Positions 7,396 through 14,514 are shown, numbered from the stretch's first letter. The stretch is DNA of 21,573 bases from JABMRP01 sp964444795 (GCA_964444795.1 CAYUIQ010000157.1:1-21573); one strand, 5' to 3'. Notes: generated from the sequence alone by a model not told the origin. Numbers and translations are program-made.

Positions 7396-10071
7396 ATGAT
7401 CTTTTCCGGTTTCTTTCGGCGGCAACTCGGCCCGCTCAGATCCAGCCCCACGCGACGGCTCTGGGTGCTCGATCCTGTGCGACGGCTTCGCCATGAACCG
7501 CTGGAGCAGCGTCGACTGCTGAGCCTGAGTGCTGTCGGCGACGCCCTCGACGAGGTGACCGACGAGTCGGCGTTGGTGGCGGACGGGCCCACGAGGCTGG
7601 CCGTGTCGGGGTTGGCAAACCTTCAACCGATCATCGTCGCCGGCGATCCGGGTGGGACCCCATCGGACTCACCGGCGAATCGTGTCGATCCGAATACAAC
7701 CGCATCGCCTTATGGGGGCGTCGGAAGCCTGTATGTTCAGACTTCTCCCACCGGCGGTTATATCGGCTCGGCCACCGCGATCGATCCGTACCACGTGCTC
7801 ACGGCCGCTCACATGATCGATCTGGACAACAACGGCAGCATCGACGTGGCTCCGGGGGACGTGAGATTCATCCTCAATTACGGCTCCGACTTGTCCCACC
7901 AGATCTTCGCCGGCGGACTGTTCATCCATCCCGACTGGACCGGTTTCAACAAGCCGAGCGTCAACGACGACGTGGCCGTGATCAAGCTTTCCACGGCGTT
8001 GCCCGCTGGCGTGCCCATCTATCCGTTGCACAGGGATCCGTTCGGCCCGGTGGAAGAGGTGACATTGGTCGGCTACGGCACTTCCGGCGACGGAGTCACC
8101 GGCTACTACGTGGACCCGGCTTTTGAAGTCAAGCGCGTCGGCGCCAACTTGACCGACTTCTTCGACACGGGGGACGAATTCGGCGACGGCATCGAGGTCT
8201 TCGAGTACGATTTCGACGGGCCTGGCGTCGACGACCGCGGCAACATCGGGTTGGCCAACGACGTCGAAACGACGCTCGGCGGCGGCGACTCCGGCGGTCC
8301 GGCGTTCGTCGACGTGGGCGGTCACTTGGAAGTCTACGGCATCAACACGTTCACCTTCAGTTTCGGCCTTTTCGCGCCTGCCGCTCCTTTCTTCGGTTCC
8401 GGCGGCGGCGGGATGGTCGTGGCCGAGTACGCCGATTGGATCGACTCGATCGTCGCCGGTCAGCCGGCCGAAGATTCTTTCGATTACCCCATTTCGGAAA
8501 CACCCGTCCACGGTACGGTCAGCGGCAGTTACCTCAATACGGCGGCCTCCGACGACGTCTACCAGCGGATCACCGAACGCCATTCCGGCGGTAGACCCTC
8601 GAACCGATACGACTGGCTCGAGCACCAGTGGGCGTTTGACGTCACCGGCGGCACGTCCGTGGAGTTCGCGGTCGAGGCGCACCACGATGACACGGGGGAG
8701 AGTTTCCAGTTCGAGTATTGGACCGGCTTGGAATGGACGCTGTTGCTGAAGGTCACGAAAACGGCCGACGACGACACAGTCGAGACCGCGTCGATGCCGG
8801 CTTCGACCAACGGAAACGTGCTGGTGCGGCTCGTCGATCTGAATAGCTCGCCAAGCGGTCCGACAGCCGGCACGGTGTCCATCGACCAGATGTTCTTCCA
8901 CTCCGTCGCCGCCCCCGCACTGGACAACGACGTCGCCATCACGGCGATCTCGGCGCCCGCTTCGGTGGAGGTGGACACGATAGTCTCGGTGGACGCGACC
9001 GTGAAGAACGTGGGCGCCAACGAGACTGGTTTGTTTGACGTCATGCTCAGGGACGGAGTTGGCGGATCCGTCATCGACACACGGACGATCACCAACCTGA
9101 CCCCCGGCGCTGTCCAACAGCTTACGTTCTCCTGGGATACGTCCGGCGAAGGACTGGGCAACCATGAGTTGGTGGTCTCCCATAATCGCCTACCGGACGG
9201 GAACGCGCTCAACAACTCGATGAGCACGACGGTCAACGTCCACGAACCGATCCCGGCAAGTGCCAACAACATCTACGTCTCGGCGATCGACTTCGCGCAG
9301 AAGGACTACGGCCGAGGGGGAGCGACTCACGACCTGATGACCACCGTGACCGTGCATCGCGACGCCGACGGCGACGGCGTCGCCGAACCGACAACGAATG
9401 ACGATGAGGTGGTCGCCGATGCGACGGTGCTGATGGATCTTTCCCGCGACGGCAATACACGGTCGTTTCAAGGAACGACCGACAGCCTCGGCCAAGTGAC
9501 CTTTACGCTCAAACGCGCGATTCAAGGCACCGAGTACAAGGCGGAAGTGACCGGCATTTCCCACGGTACCTACATCTACGAATGGGAACTTAACGTCGAA
9601 ACCGACGATTTGCACACGGTTTCGGCGCCCACGGGAAAGGCCCGATCCCACTCGGTTGGCGACACGGCCAGCGCCGCGCGGCAGTTTGTCACGGTCGGGA
9701 TGTTCCAGAGCGACAACCCCGTAGCTGCCTTGGCCAGTTTCCCCGGCGCCCCCGATGCACTGGCGGTCGCGGCCGCCGATTTCCTTGTCGCCTCGCCTGA
9801 ACCGGATGCCACCCTCTTCTCGCGGTTGGATCGTCCGCTCGACGTGCTCGGGCAGCAGGCTCGGGGGTTCCTCGACGGGCAAATCGAGAAGTCGCCGACG
9901 GCACGGCAGACGGCCATCGGTAGTTCCACCCTCCGGTGGTTCGAGAGCGATGCCCTGGAACTTGAGTTCCATGACCGCCCGGCCGCACCCGTATGGGCCG
10001 AAGCGGTCGATCTGTTTCTGGGGGACTTGCTCGAGGAAATGCAGCTCCCAGGCACCTTGCTGCCGGTGTAG
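7396..10071 (+). CDS. Secreted trypsin-fold serine protease with CARDB and Ig-like regions
   Basis: The start ATG 7396 follows AGGAG by 7 nt. The N-terminus has no classic signal peptide but carries EPLEQRRLLS (34-43), a variant of the planctomycete LEPR-XLL motif found at the start of many secreted proteins. The protease domain (about 105-355) shows the catalytic triad: His139 in LTAAH, Asp192 in NDDVAVIKL, and Ser299 in GGGDSGGP. Residue 293, at the position of Asp189 in trypsin, is Thr, so Arg/Lys specificity is not expected. An EF-hand-like loop (DLDNNGSID, 142-150) follows the catalytic His. Residues 365-505 look like an unassigned beta-sandwich. Residues 510-615 read as CARDB, and 625-740 as Ig-like with a second acidic loop (DADGDGVAE). 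I see no cysteine in the 891 residues. The substrate is unknown. Confidence 0.88.
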   Translation: MIFSGFFRRQLGPLRSSPTRRLWVLDPVRRLRHEPLEQRRLLSLSAVGDALDEVTDESALVADGPTRLAVSGLANLQPIIVAGDPGGTPSDSPANRVDPNTTASPYGGVGSLYVQTSPTGGYIGSATAIDPYHVLTAAHMIDLDNNGSIDVAPGDVRFILNYGSDLSHQIFAGGLFIHPDWTGFNKPSVNDDVAVIKLSTALPAGVPIYPLHRDPFGPVEEVTLVGYGTSGDGVTGYYVDPAFEVKRVGANLTDFFDTGDEFGDGIEVFEYDFDGPGVDDRGNIGLANDVETTLGGGDSGGPAFVDVGGHLEVYGINTFTFSFGLFAPAAPFFGSGGGGMVVAEYADWIDSIVAGQPAEDSFDYPISETPVHGTVSGSYLNTAASDDVYQRITERHSGGRPSNRYDWLEHQWAFDVTGGTSVEFAVEAHHDDTGESFQFEYWTGLEWTLLLKVTKTADDDTVETASMPASTNGNVLVRLVDLNSSPSGPTAGTVSIDQMFFHSVAAPALDNDVAITAISAPASVEVDTIVSVDATVKNVGANETGLFDVMLRDGVGGSVIDTRTITNLTPGAVQQLTFSWDTSGEGLGNHELVVSHNRLPDGNALNNSMSTTVNVHEPIPASANNIYVSAIDFAQKDYGRGGATHDLMTTVTVHRDADGDGVAEPTTNDDEVVADATVLMDLSRDGNTRSFQGTTDSLGQVTFTLKRAIQGTEYKAEVTGISHGTYIYEWELNVETDDLHTVSAPTGKARSHSVGDTASAARQFVTVGMFQSDNPVAALASFPGAPDALAVAAADFLVASPEPDATLFSRLDRPLDVLGQQARGFLDGQIEKSPTARQTAIGSSTLRWFESDALELEFHDRPAAPVWAEAVDLFLGDLLEEMQLPGTLLPV

Positions 10072-10214
10072 CGCCTCGATAGTGGCAACGCCTCGCGCCA
10101 TGGGCTAAGATAGTTGACACACCCGTGCGCTGGTCCCGCCCGAGAAACCTCCCCTCTTCTCCCCCGGGGCCGTCGATCGTGTCATCCGCCGCATTTAGCC
10201 CGAGGAGTGCCGCC

Positions 10215-11153
10215 ATGTCCCGCTGTCTGATTGTGTCCGGTATGTTGACCACAATTCTCCTTCTTCAGGGAGCAACTTCTCTCGTCCGCGCCGCGGAGAT
10301 CACCACCCAGCGGACCGATCGGGGCGTGGTCGTCAAGATCGACGGGGAGTTGTTTACCGAGTATCTCGTGCGCTCGGGCAACAAGCCAATTCTCTGGCCG
10401 GTGATCGGCCCGACCGGAGAACCGATCACCCGGGCGCATCCCATGGGCGAAGGCCCCGGCGAGAGGAAGGACCATGTCCATCACCGCTCGATCTGGTTTA
10501 CCCACGGCGATGTCAACGGGGTCAGTTTCTGGCACGAAGGCAAGAACACGGGCACGATCGCACATCGGGAATTCGTCGAAGTCGACGCCCGGGCGGCCAT
10601 CGCCACGCGCAACGATTGGCTGGGGCCGGACGGAAAGAAGATCTGCGAAGATTTGCGAAAGCTCACCTTCGGCGCCGACGGCGACTCGCGCTGGATCGAT
10701 TTCGATATCACGCTCAAAGCAACCGACGGCGAAGTGAAGTTCGGCGACACCAAAGAGGGGACCATGGGCATTCGCGTGGCCGGCACCATGAAAGTCGACT
10801 CCAATCTCGGTGGCCACCTCGTAAACAGCCGAGGGCAAACGGATAAGGAAGCCTGGGGCAAGCAAGCTGAATGGGTTGACTATTACGGCCCGGTCGAGGG
10901 AAAGACCGCGGGGGTCGCCATTCTCAACCACCCGACGAGTTTCCGTTTTCCCACGTATTGGCACGTGCGGACCTACGGGCTGTTTGCCGCGAATCCGTTC
11001 GGGCTACACCACTTCAAGGGTTCCAATTCTGTCGACGGATCGCACACGCTGGCGGCCGGCGAGTCGATCACCTTTCGATACCGGCTGTTGTTTCACACCG
11101 GCGATGTGAAGACGGGCAAGGTGGCCGAAGCCTTTGCCGCTTTCGCGAAGTAG
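10215..11153 (+). CDS. Secreted PmoA-family (DUF6807) protein
   Basis: I chose ATG 10215 because GAGGAG lies 7 nt upstream and a signal peptide follows directly (MSRCLIVSGMLTTILLLQG, cleavage near VRAA). The frame is open back to ATG 10125, but the extra 30 residues are Pro/Ser/Arg-rich and would bury the signal peptide. The mature part reads as the PmoA/DUF6807 family, common in planctomycetes, with the pattern ERKDHVHHRSIWFTHGDVNG, a later NHPTSFRFPTYWHVRTYG segment, and ANPFG. The family name comes from an old link to methane oxygenase; activity is not established and this is not a methane monooxygenase subunit. It follows the protease gene after about 140 bp, so co-transcription is possible but unproven. 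A hairpin at 11208-11230 follows. Confidence 0.8.
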   Translation: MSRCLIVSGMLTTILLLQGATSLVRAAEITTQRTDRGVVVKIDGELFTEYLVRSGNKPILWPVIGPTGEPITRAHPMGEGPGERKDHVHHRSIWFTHGDVNGVSFWHEGKNTGTIAHREFVEVDARAAIATRNDWLGPDGKKICEDLRKLTFGADGDSRWIDFDITLKATDGEVKFGDTKEGTMGIRVAGTMKVDSNLGGHLVNSRGQTDKEAWGKQAEWVDYYGPVEGKTAGVAILNHPTSFRFPTYWHVRTYGLFAANPFGLHHFKGSNSVDGSHTLAAGESITFRYRLLFHTGDVKTGKVAEAFAAFAK

Positions 11154-11207
11154 GCGAGAGGAAGTTCCCCTTGAAAGAGCCTGGCCGAGCCGGTCGCGCC
11201 AACCCTT

Positions 11208-11230
11208 CCGTGCCGCATGGCTCGGCACGG
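11208..11230 (+). terminator. Hairpin after the PmoA-family gene, possible terminator
   Basis: CCGTGCCG (11208-11215) pairs perfectly with CGGCACGG (11223-11230) across a 7-nt loop. No T-tract follows, so if it ends transcription it is not a standard intrinsic terminator. Confidence 0.35.
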
Positions 11231-11412
11231 TCGTCAGCAGGGGCAGATGCTGGGGGGGGTGAGAATCTCCTAAAACACTACTATCTTGCTCATTTTTCCT
11301 TTTGCGACTCATTTTCACTAATCACGCATATCTTCTTCAAATCCGCGAATTCCAGGGCGAAGGATTCCCCGTATATTGCCGATAGTGTAATTTGTTGGCA
11401 CCCTTCCCATTC

Positions 11413-11440
11413 TTTTCAAGTTGCGCGAAGCGCTTATACT
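11413..11440 (+). promoter_or_regulatory. Possible promoter of the 98-aa gene and csrA
   Basis: TTTTCA (11413-11418) and TATACT (11435-11440) are 16 nt apart, each with a 4-5/6 match to consensus. The start codon of the 98-aa gene is 39 nt downstream of the -10. The site lies in an A/T-rich island. Confidence 0.4.
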
Positions 11441-11478
11441 GCGCTAAAGTCGCGCATAGCTAGGAGACTTCACCACAG

Positions 11479-11775
11479 ATGACAACGAATTTTCTGCAAT
11501 TCGATACACTTGCGGATCTTCGTGACTATGTAACTGAAACCATTTGCAATCATAACAATTTACTGGCCGACGCCTTCCAGATGACCGAGCGGACTATCGT
11601 TCGGGGGGGTCGGCCCTGCGGGATCTACTTCTGTCTTCACGGACCGCGCGCGGTCAAGTTCACCGCGATCTGGGAAACCGATCGCAATCAGGTTTTGTTC
11701 TATGAAGCGGGTGGGGAGAAATTCCATCGCACCCAACTGCTCCAGGCGCCGAGCCTGCAACGCGTGGCGGCCTAG
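11479..11775 (+). CDS. Small protein of unknown function (98 aa) upstream of csrA
   Basis: ATG 11479 is preceded by AGGAG 12 nt upstream, a slightly long spacing. I do not recognise a named family. The protein has no signal peptide or membrane segment, so it is probably cytoplasmic. Its central part (RPCGIYFCLHGPRAVKFTA, about residues 45-63) looks like an ordered beta-rich core with two Cys, followed by IWETDRNQVLFYEAGG, which is likely another strand pair. The first 25 codons are more A/T-rich than neighbouring genes. It is followed after 52 bp by csrA, so one transcript is likely. The protein-like composition, start signal and promoter make it a real gene; no function can be assigned. Confidence 0.75.
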   Translation: MTTNFLQFDTLADLRDYVTETICNHNNLLADAFQMTERTIVRGGRPCGIYFCLHGPRAVKFTAIWETDRNQVLFYEAGGEKFHRTQLLQAPSLQRVAA

Positions 11776-11827
11776 CCCTCGTCAGTGGTGTATAACATGA
11801 CACTCTGGCAGGGCAAGGAGGTCCGTC

Positions 11828-11992
11828 GTGCTTGTGCTCTCTCGCTGTGAGAACCAGAGAATTCGGTTGGGCGACTCGATCGAAGTGACCGTCGTGCGAG
11901 TCGCGGGCGACAAGGTCCGGCTCGGGATCGAGGCGCCGCGCGAGATTGTGGTGCTGCGTGCCGAGTTGGAGGCAACGAAGCCCCAGCCGTAG
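11828..11992 (+). CDS. csrA: Carbon storage regulator CsrA
   Basis: A 54-aa frame begins at GTG 11828, 5 nt after a near-perfect AAGGAGGT ribosome binding site (11815-11822). It reads MLVLSRCENQRIRLGDSIEV, then VRVAGDKVRLGIEAPREIVV. This is the full CsrA pattern: N-terminal LVLSR, the RLG.SI.V strand, GDKVRLGIEAP and the conserved REI..LR segment that contacts RNA. CsrA is a homodimer that binds GGA motifs in mRNA leaders and blocks or stabilises messages; in many bacteria it governs carbon storage, motility and biofilm. Family length is usually about 60 aa, so the C-terminal tail is short. The GGA inside its own ribosome binding site would permit autoregulation (inference). It is short and uses GTG, so it is easily missed. 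Confidence 0.93.
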   Translation: MLVLSRCENQRIRLGDSIEVTVVRVAGDKVRLGIEAPREIVVLRAELEATKPQP

Positions 11993-12021
11993 CGTGGAGT
12001 AGCCCGTTGAGAAAGTCGTGT

Positions 12022-12047
12022 GGCACTGCTTGCCTGCAAGCAGTGCC
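12022..12047. repeat. Perfect palindromic hairpin (REP-like), copy 1
   Basis: GGCACTGCTTGC and GCAAGCAGTGCC form a perfect 12-bp stem with a 2-nt centre, about 30 nt after the csrA stop. The sequence GCCTGCAAGCAGTG recurs at 12083-12096. It may stabilise the csrA mRNA 3' end; no T-tract follows. It looks like an interspersed repeat. Confidence 0.75.
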
Positions 12048-12082
12048 GCAGCGTTGGGTAGAGAACCGGATAAACACAGACG

Positions 12083-12096
12083 GCCTGCAAGCAGTG
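12083..12096. repeat. Half copy of the same REP-like repeat
   Basis: GCCTGCAAGCAGTG is repeated exactly from 12032-12045, but without its palindromic partner arm. Confidence 0.6.
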
Positions 12097-12260
12097 GCCC
12101 ACGTATCCCCATGCGCGCAGCCTCAAGGGCATCGCGTCGTGATTTGCCCCGCACACCTTCGGGCGGCTCCGGACATTGCTGCCGCGGTGGCCACTTTCAA
12201 GCGTGCCGTCAATCCATGAGGGGGGGTACGCGCCGACCGAAGGTGAAATCCACCCCAATG

Positions 12261-12284
12261 AAACCCGCCCGAAAAGGGAGCGGG
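12261..12284 (-). terminator. Probable terminator of the 71-aa gene
   Basis: On the minus strand, just after the 71-aa stop codon, CCCGC pairs with GCGGG. The stem can extend by two G-C pairs past a bulged base, the loop is about 6 nt, and TTTCATT follows. The T-tract is short, so this is a weak call. Confidence 0.4.
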
Positions 12285-12290
12285 CAGCGA

Positions 12291-12506
12291 CTAATCGCGC
12301 GGCCGGACTGCGCCGGTCAGCCCGCTGTAGTCGGAACGATCTTCCGGATGCCACAGGGGCAATCCGAGTTGGACGCGCCGAGCCAGCACGTCGAGTTTCT
12401 GACGGGATCCTGCCGAAGCCTGGGTCGCGTTGAAATCATCGCTTTCCCGGGGCGCAAAATCCTCGTCGTGCCCACACTGCAAAATTGCCTCAAAAACATT
12501 CCGCAT
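12291..12506 (-). CDS. Small soluble protein of unknown function (71 aa)
   Basis: ATG 12506 follows GGAAGG by 11 nt on the minus strand. I recognise no named domain. The protein opens MRNVFEAILQCGHDEDF, has a hydrophilic linker with many Asp/Ser/Glu, and then a probable helix (QKLDVLARRVQLG) leading into LPLWHPEDRSDYSG, which looks like a conserved short-motif end. I have an impression that planctomycetes carry similar small proteins with a 'VL..R...G.PL.HP.D' ending, but this is from memory and unverified. A strong promoter lies about 200 nt upstream and a possible terminator directly after the stop, so it is probably a single-gene transcript. There is no signal peptide. Confidence 0.65.
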   Translation of the reverse strand: MRNVFEAILQCGHDEDFAPRESDDFNATQASAGSRQKLDVLARRVQLGLPLWHPEDRSDYSGLTGAVRPRD

Positions 12507-12699
12507 CAGACGTCAATCCTTCCAGCAAACAAAAGAACCAAGGGGACTGGCACTCCAACCGGCCTGGTCATGGCGCGGAGCCTTGGCAGGGCGCGGTTTG
12601 AGCAACCGGAAAACGGGTCATCATAGCGACGCGAGAGTTCGAAACTGGGTGGGAAACAATACAGCCCGCCCTAGGCGGGTGCCGCTATGAGTATGAGAA
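12507..12699 (-). ncRNA. Candidate structured 5' leader RNA of the 71-aa gene
   Basis: If the promoter at 12706-12733 is right, the transcript has a leader of roughly 190 nt. Its first part holds an outer stem TCATAGCG/CGCTATGA (12690-12683 with 12628-12621, 8 bp perfect) enclosing a strong CCCGCC-TAG-GGCGGG hairpin (12679-12665), followed later by a CGGTT...AACCG hairpin. It could be a cis-regulatory leader or a separate small RNA. No known riboswitch class is recognised. Confidence 0.35.
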
Positions 12700-12705
12700 C
12701 ATTTT

Positions 12706-12733
12706 ATTATTGCCGATTCCGAGACGCTGTCAA
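12706..12733 (-). promoter_or_regulatory. Strong sigma70-type promoter for the 71-aa gene or its leader
   Basis: On the minus strand TTGACA (12733-12728) and AATAAT (12711-12706) are 16 nt apart. The -35 is perfect and the -10 is 5/6, set in a locally A/T-rich patch. Predicted start near 12699. Confidence 0.6.
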
Positions 12734-12976
12734 GCGGCCGAGCGGCTGATTTGCCGGATTTTCCGAGGAATCCCCACGGGCACCCCTGCCGGCGAAATTT
12801 GCAGACCCGATGCCGGTCGGGAAAACTCTAACGATCGGCTAAGCGGTTTCCAGGAAACCGCTTCCGACAATTACTCGGAATATGCCAGGGACGGCGTAAA
12901 GCACCCCCCAAACGTGCCCTACCCTCCCGATTTGCCCCCCAGTGTGTACACTGCGAGGGCCGGTCCCGCGAATTCC
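12734..12976. other. Intergenic region upstream of the YjbQ-family gene
   Basis: No convincing gene is present, although one 95-codon plus-strand frame is open. It contains a perfect palindrome at 12841-12863 and an inverted repeat CAGTGT-GT-ACACTG at 12940-12953. No good promoter for the downstream gene could be picked by eye. Confidence 0.45.
12841..12863. repeat. Perfect palindrome, possible operator or hairpin
   Basis: AAGCGGTTTCC and GGAAACCGCTT are exact inverted repeats of 11 bp around a single A. It lies about 130 bp before the YjbQ-family start. There is no T-tract, so a protein-binding site or a repeat is as likely as a terminator. Confidence 0.5.
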
Positions 12977-12993
12977 GAAGGAGAAACACGCTC

Positions 12994-13425
12994 GTGACCT
13001 GGATCCAACGCGAAATCCAACTTCCACCCTTTCCGCCGGGAATTCACTCGATTAGCCACCGGATCGTCGAGGAATTTGCCGAACTACAGACCGTTCGCGT
13101 GGGACTGCTGCATCTCTTCATTCAGCACACGTCCGCCTCGCTAACGATCAATGAAAATGCCGACAGCGACGTGCCGGTCGACTTGCACCGCGTGCTGGAC
13201 ACCCTGGCACCCGAGCAGTTTCCCTACCGGCACACCTGCGAGGGGCCCGACGACATGCCCGCCCACGTCAAAGCCTCGCTGATGGGCAGTTCGCTGACGA
13301 TTCCCGTCCGAGGGGGGCGGCTTTGCCTGGGGACCTGGCAGGGAATCTATCTCTGCGAGCACCGCCGTCGCGGCTCCGGCCGGCGGATTATCCTGACCCT
13401 GCAGGGCGAAACGCTCGCCGATTAG
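12994..13425 (+). CDS. YjbQ / UPF0047 family protein
   Basis: The start is GTG 12994, with GAAGGAG 10 nt upstream; translation from here covers the whole family (143 aa, usual about 130-140). Characteristic features are LFIQHTSASLTINENAD (41-57), His91 in MPAHVKASLMGSSLTIPV, and GTWQGIYLCEHR (113-124). The conserved His residues probably bind a metal in a small beta fold. Some members show weak thiamine-phosphate-synthase-like activity in vitro, but the cellular role is not settled. The protein is cytoplasmic. Its stop codon overlaps the opposing holB stop by 3 bp within the shared TTAG sequence. Confidence 0.9.
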   Translation: MTWIQREIQLPPFPPGIHSISHRIVEEFAELQTVRVGLLHLFIQHTSASLTINENADSDVPVDLHRVLDTLAPEQFPYRHTCEGPDDMPAHVKASLMGSSLTIPVRGGRLCLGTWQGIYLCEHRRRGSGRRIILTLQGETLAD

Positions 13426-14474
13426 CCGGCGGATACGGCGGCCAGATCATCCAACCAGCATTCGATGAAAGTGGTTTGGTTGACGTTGCGGTCGAGTTGC
13501 CCGGCCGCTTCGAGGCAACGATCCAAACACCGGGCCACCGATTCCTCATCGCCGGTGAGACGAGCCAGGGCCCGATCGACCGACTCTTGAAGCTGGCGGT
13601 CGTCGCCACCGCCGGCTCCAGCCATCGTTCGGGCGAATTGGCGGTAGAAGTCGATGGCAAAGGCGACGACCCGGCGCAATCGGGCCCGACGCGCGGCCGC
13701 CGCCTTACCCGCCTTGTCGACAAACGCGGAAAGAGTTTTGGCCAGCGGCACGCTGTCGAGCACCGGTTCGGAAAGTCGCTGGTAGAACTGCTCGCGGAAG
13801 GACCAGAGTTCCTCGTCGGCCAACTCCAGCGCTTTCTCCAGGCCGCCGTCGCCAAAACGGGCCAACCGCCGCGCCTCCTCCGGATCGTCCACCAGCTCCT
13901 TAGAAACGAGCAATTCGGCCACCGTGGCCGCCGGCAACGGCCGGAAGCGGATCAGTTGGCATCGCGAGCGGATCGTCGGAAGCTGCCGCGCCGGACTGGT
14001 GCTAATGAGAATCAAGATCGACCCGGGCGGAGGCTCCTCAAGCGTTTTGAGCAGGCTGTTCGCCCCCTCGATATTGAGATGATCGGCGTCGTCGATCACC
14101 GCGATCTTGCGACGCCCCGTCGACGGCTTTATCGCCATGTTGCGGCAGAGCCCCGCACGCCCCCGATGCTCCTTGTCGCCGATGAGCAACTCCAAGGGGA
14201 TAGACGCCTTGTCCTTGGGCTTGCCGACGATCTCCAGATCGGGGTGGGTACCGGCTGTGACCTGCGCGCACGACGGACACCCGCCGCAGGGATCGAGTTC
14301 CACCTCCGGACGCTCGGGGCAAAGAAACGCTTGGGCCAATCGCACCGCAAAGGTCCGCTTGCCCGTTCCCGGCGGGCCGACGAACAAGAAGCTGCTGGCC
14401 AGCCGGCCACGGCGCAAGGCCAGCCGAAATCGCTCCACCACGTCATCGTGTCCCAGAATGTCGTGCCAAGCCAT
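13422..14474 (-). CDS. holB: DNA polymerase III, delta' subunit of the clamp loader
   Basis: I place the start at ATG 14474 (MAWHDILGHDDVVERF). The frame is open 45 codons further, but that extension is translated from the ATTGG repeat between the genes and has no family character. The 350-aa protein has Walker A GPPGTGKRT (33-41), a zinc module with Cys52, 63, 66 and 69 (CGGCPSC), Walker B as VIDDADHLN, then LLKTLEEPPP and the TIRSRCQ motif with the SRC arginine finger. It joins DnaX and HolA to open and load the sliding clamp at replication. An intact P-loop differs from E. coli HolB but is common elsewhere. The upstream neighbour on the same strand is tmk, a frequent bacterial pairing, 85 bp away. 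No good ribosome binding site is visible. Confidence 0.92.
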   Translation of the reverse strand: MAWHDILGHDDVVERFRLALRRGRLASSFLFVGPPGTGKRTFAVRLAQAFLCPERPEVELDPCGGCPSCAQVTAGTHPDLEIVGKPKDKASIPLELLIGDKEHRGRAGLCRNMAIKPSTGRRKIAVIDDADHLNIEGANSLLKTLEEPPPGSILILISTSPARQLPTIRSRCQLIRFRPLPAATVAELLVSKELVDDPEEARRLARFGDGGLEKALELADEELWSFREQFYQRLSEPVLDSVPLAKTLSAFVDKAGKAAAARRARLRRVVAFAIDFYRQFARTMAGAGGGDDRQLQESVDRALARLTGDEESVARCLDRCLEAAGQLDRNVNQTTFIECWLDDLAAVSAG

Positions 14475-14485
14475 GCGGTGACTAA

Positions 14486-14514
14486 TGTCCAATTCCCAAT
14501 GTCCAATGTCCAAT
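14486..14514. repeat. Short tandem repeat, TGTCCAA units
   Basis: Three exact TGTCCAA units and one variant TCCCAA fill this stretch; on the minus strand it reads ATTGGACATTGGACATTGGG. It sits just upstream of the holB start, between tmk and holB, and is the source of the spurious N-terminal extension of that frame. Confidence 0.7.

Larger units (their letters stand above)
11154..11478. other. Intergenic stretch with an A/T-rich island
   Basis: No gene is seen. After the 11208 hairpin and a run of nine G's near 11253, the stretch from about 11270 to 11445 is clearly more A/T-rich than its surroundings. It ends in the promoter proposed for the 98-aa gene. Confidence 0.5.

Noticed and set aside
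7669..9183. 504-codon minus-strand open frame inside the protease gene
   Set aside because: It is the antisense shadow of the protease, whose catalytic motifs are clear on the plus strand.
10125..10214. Longer N-terminus for the PmoA-family protein
   Set aside because: The extra 30 residues precede a clear signal peptide, and a good ribosome binding site sits before the internal ATG at 10215.
12022..12096. CRISPR-like array
   Set aside because: There are only one and a half copies with no regular spacers.
12710..12997. 95-codon plus-strand frame before the YjbQ-family gene
   Set aside because: It runs through the palindrome at 12841-12863 and overlaps the GTG start of the next gene. There is no start signal and its composition is Pro/Arg-rich.
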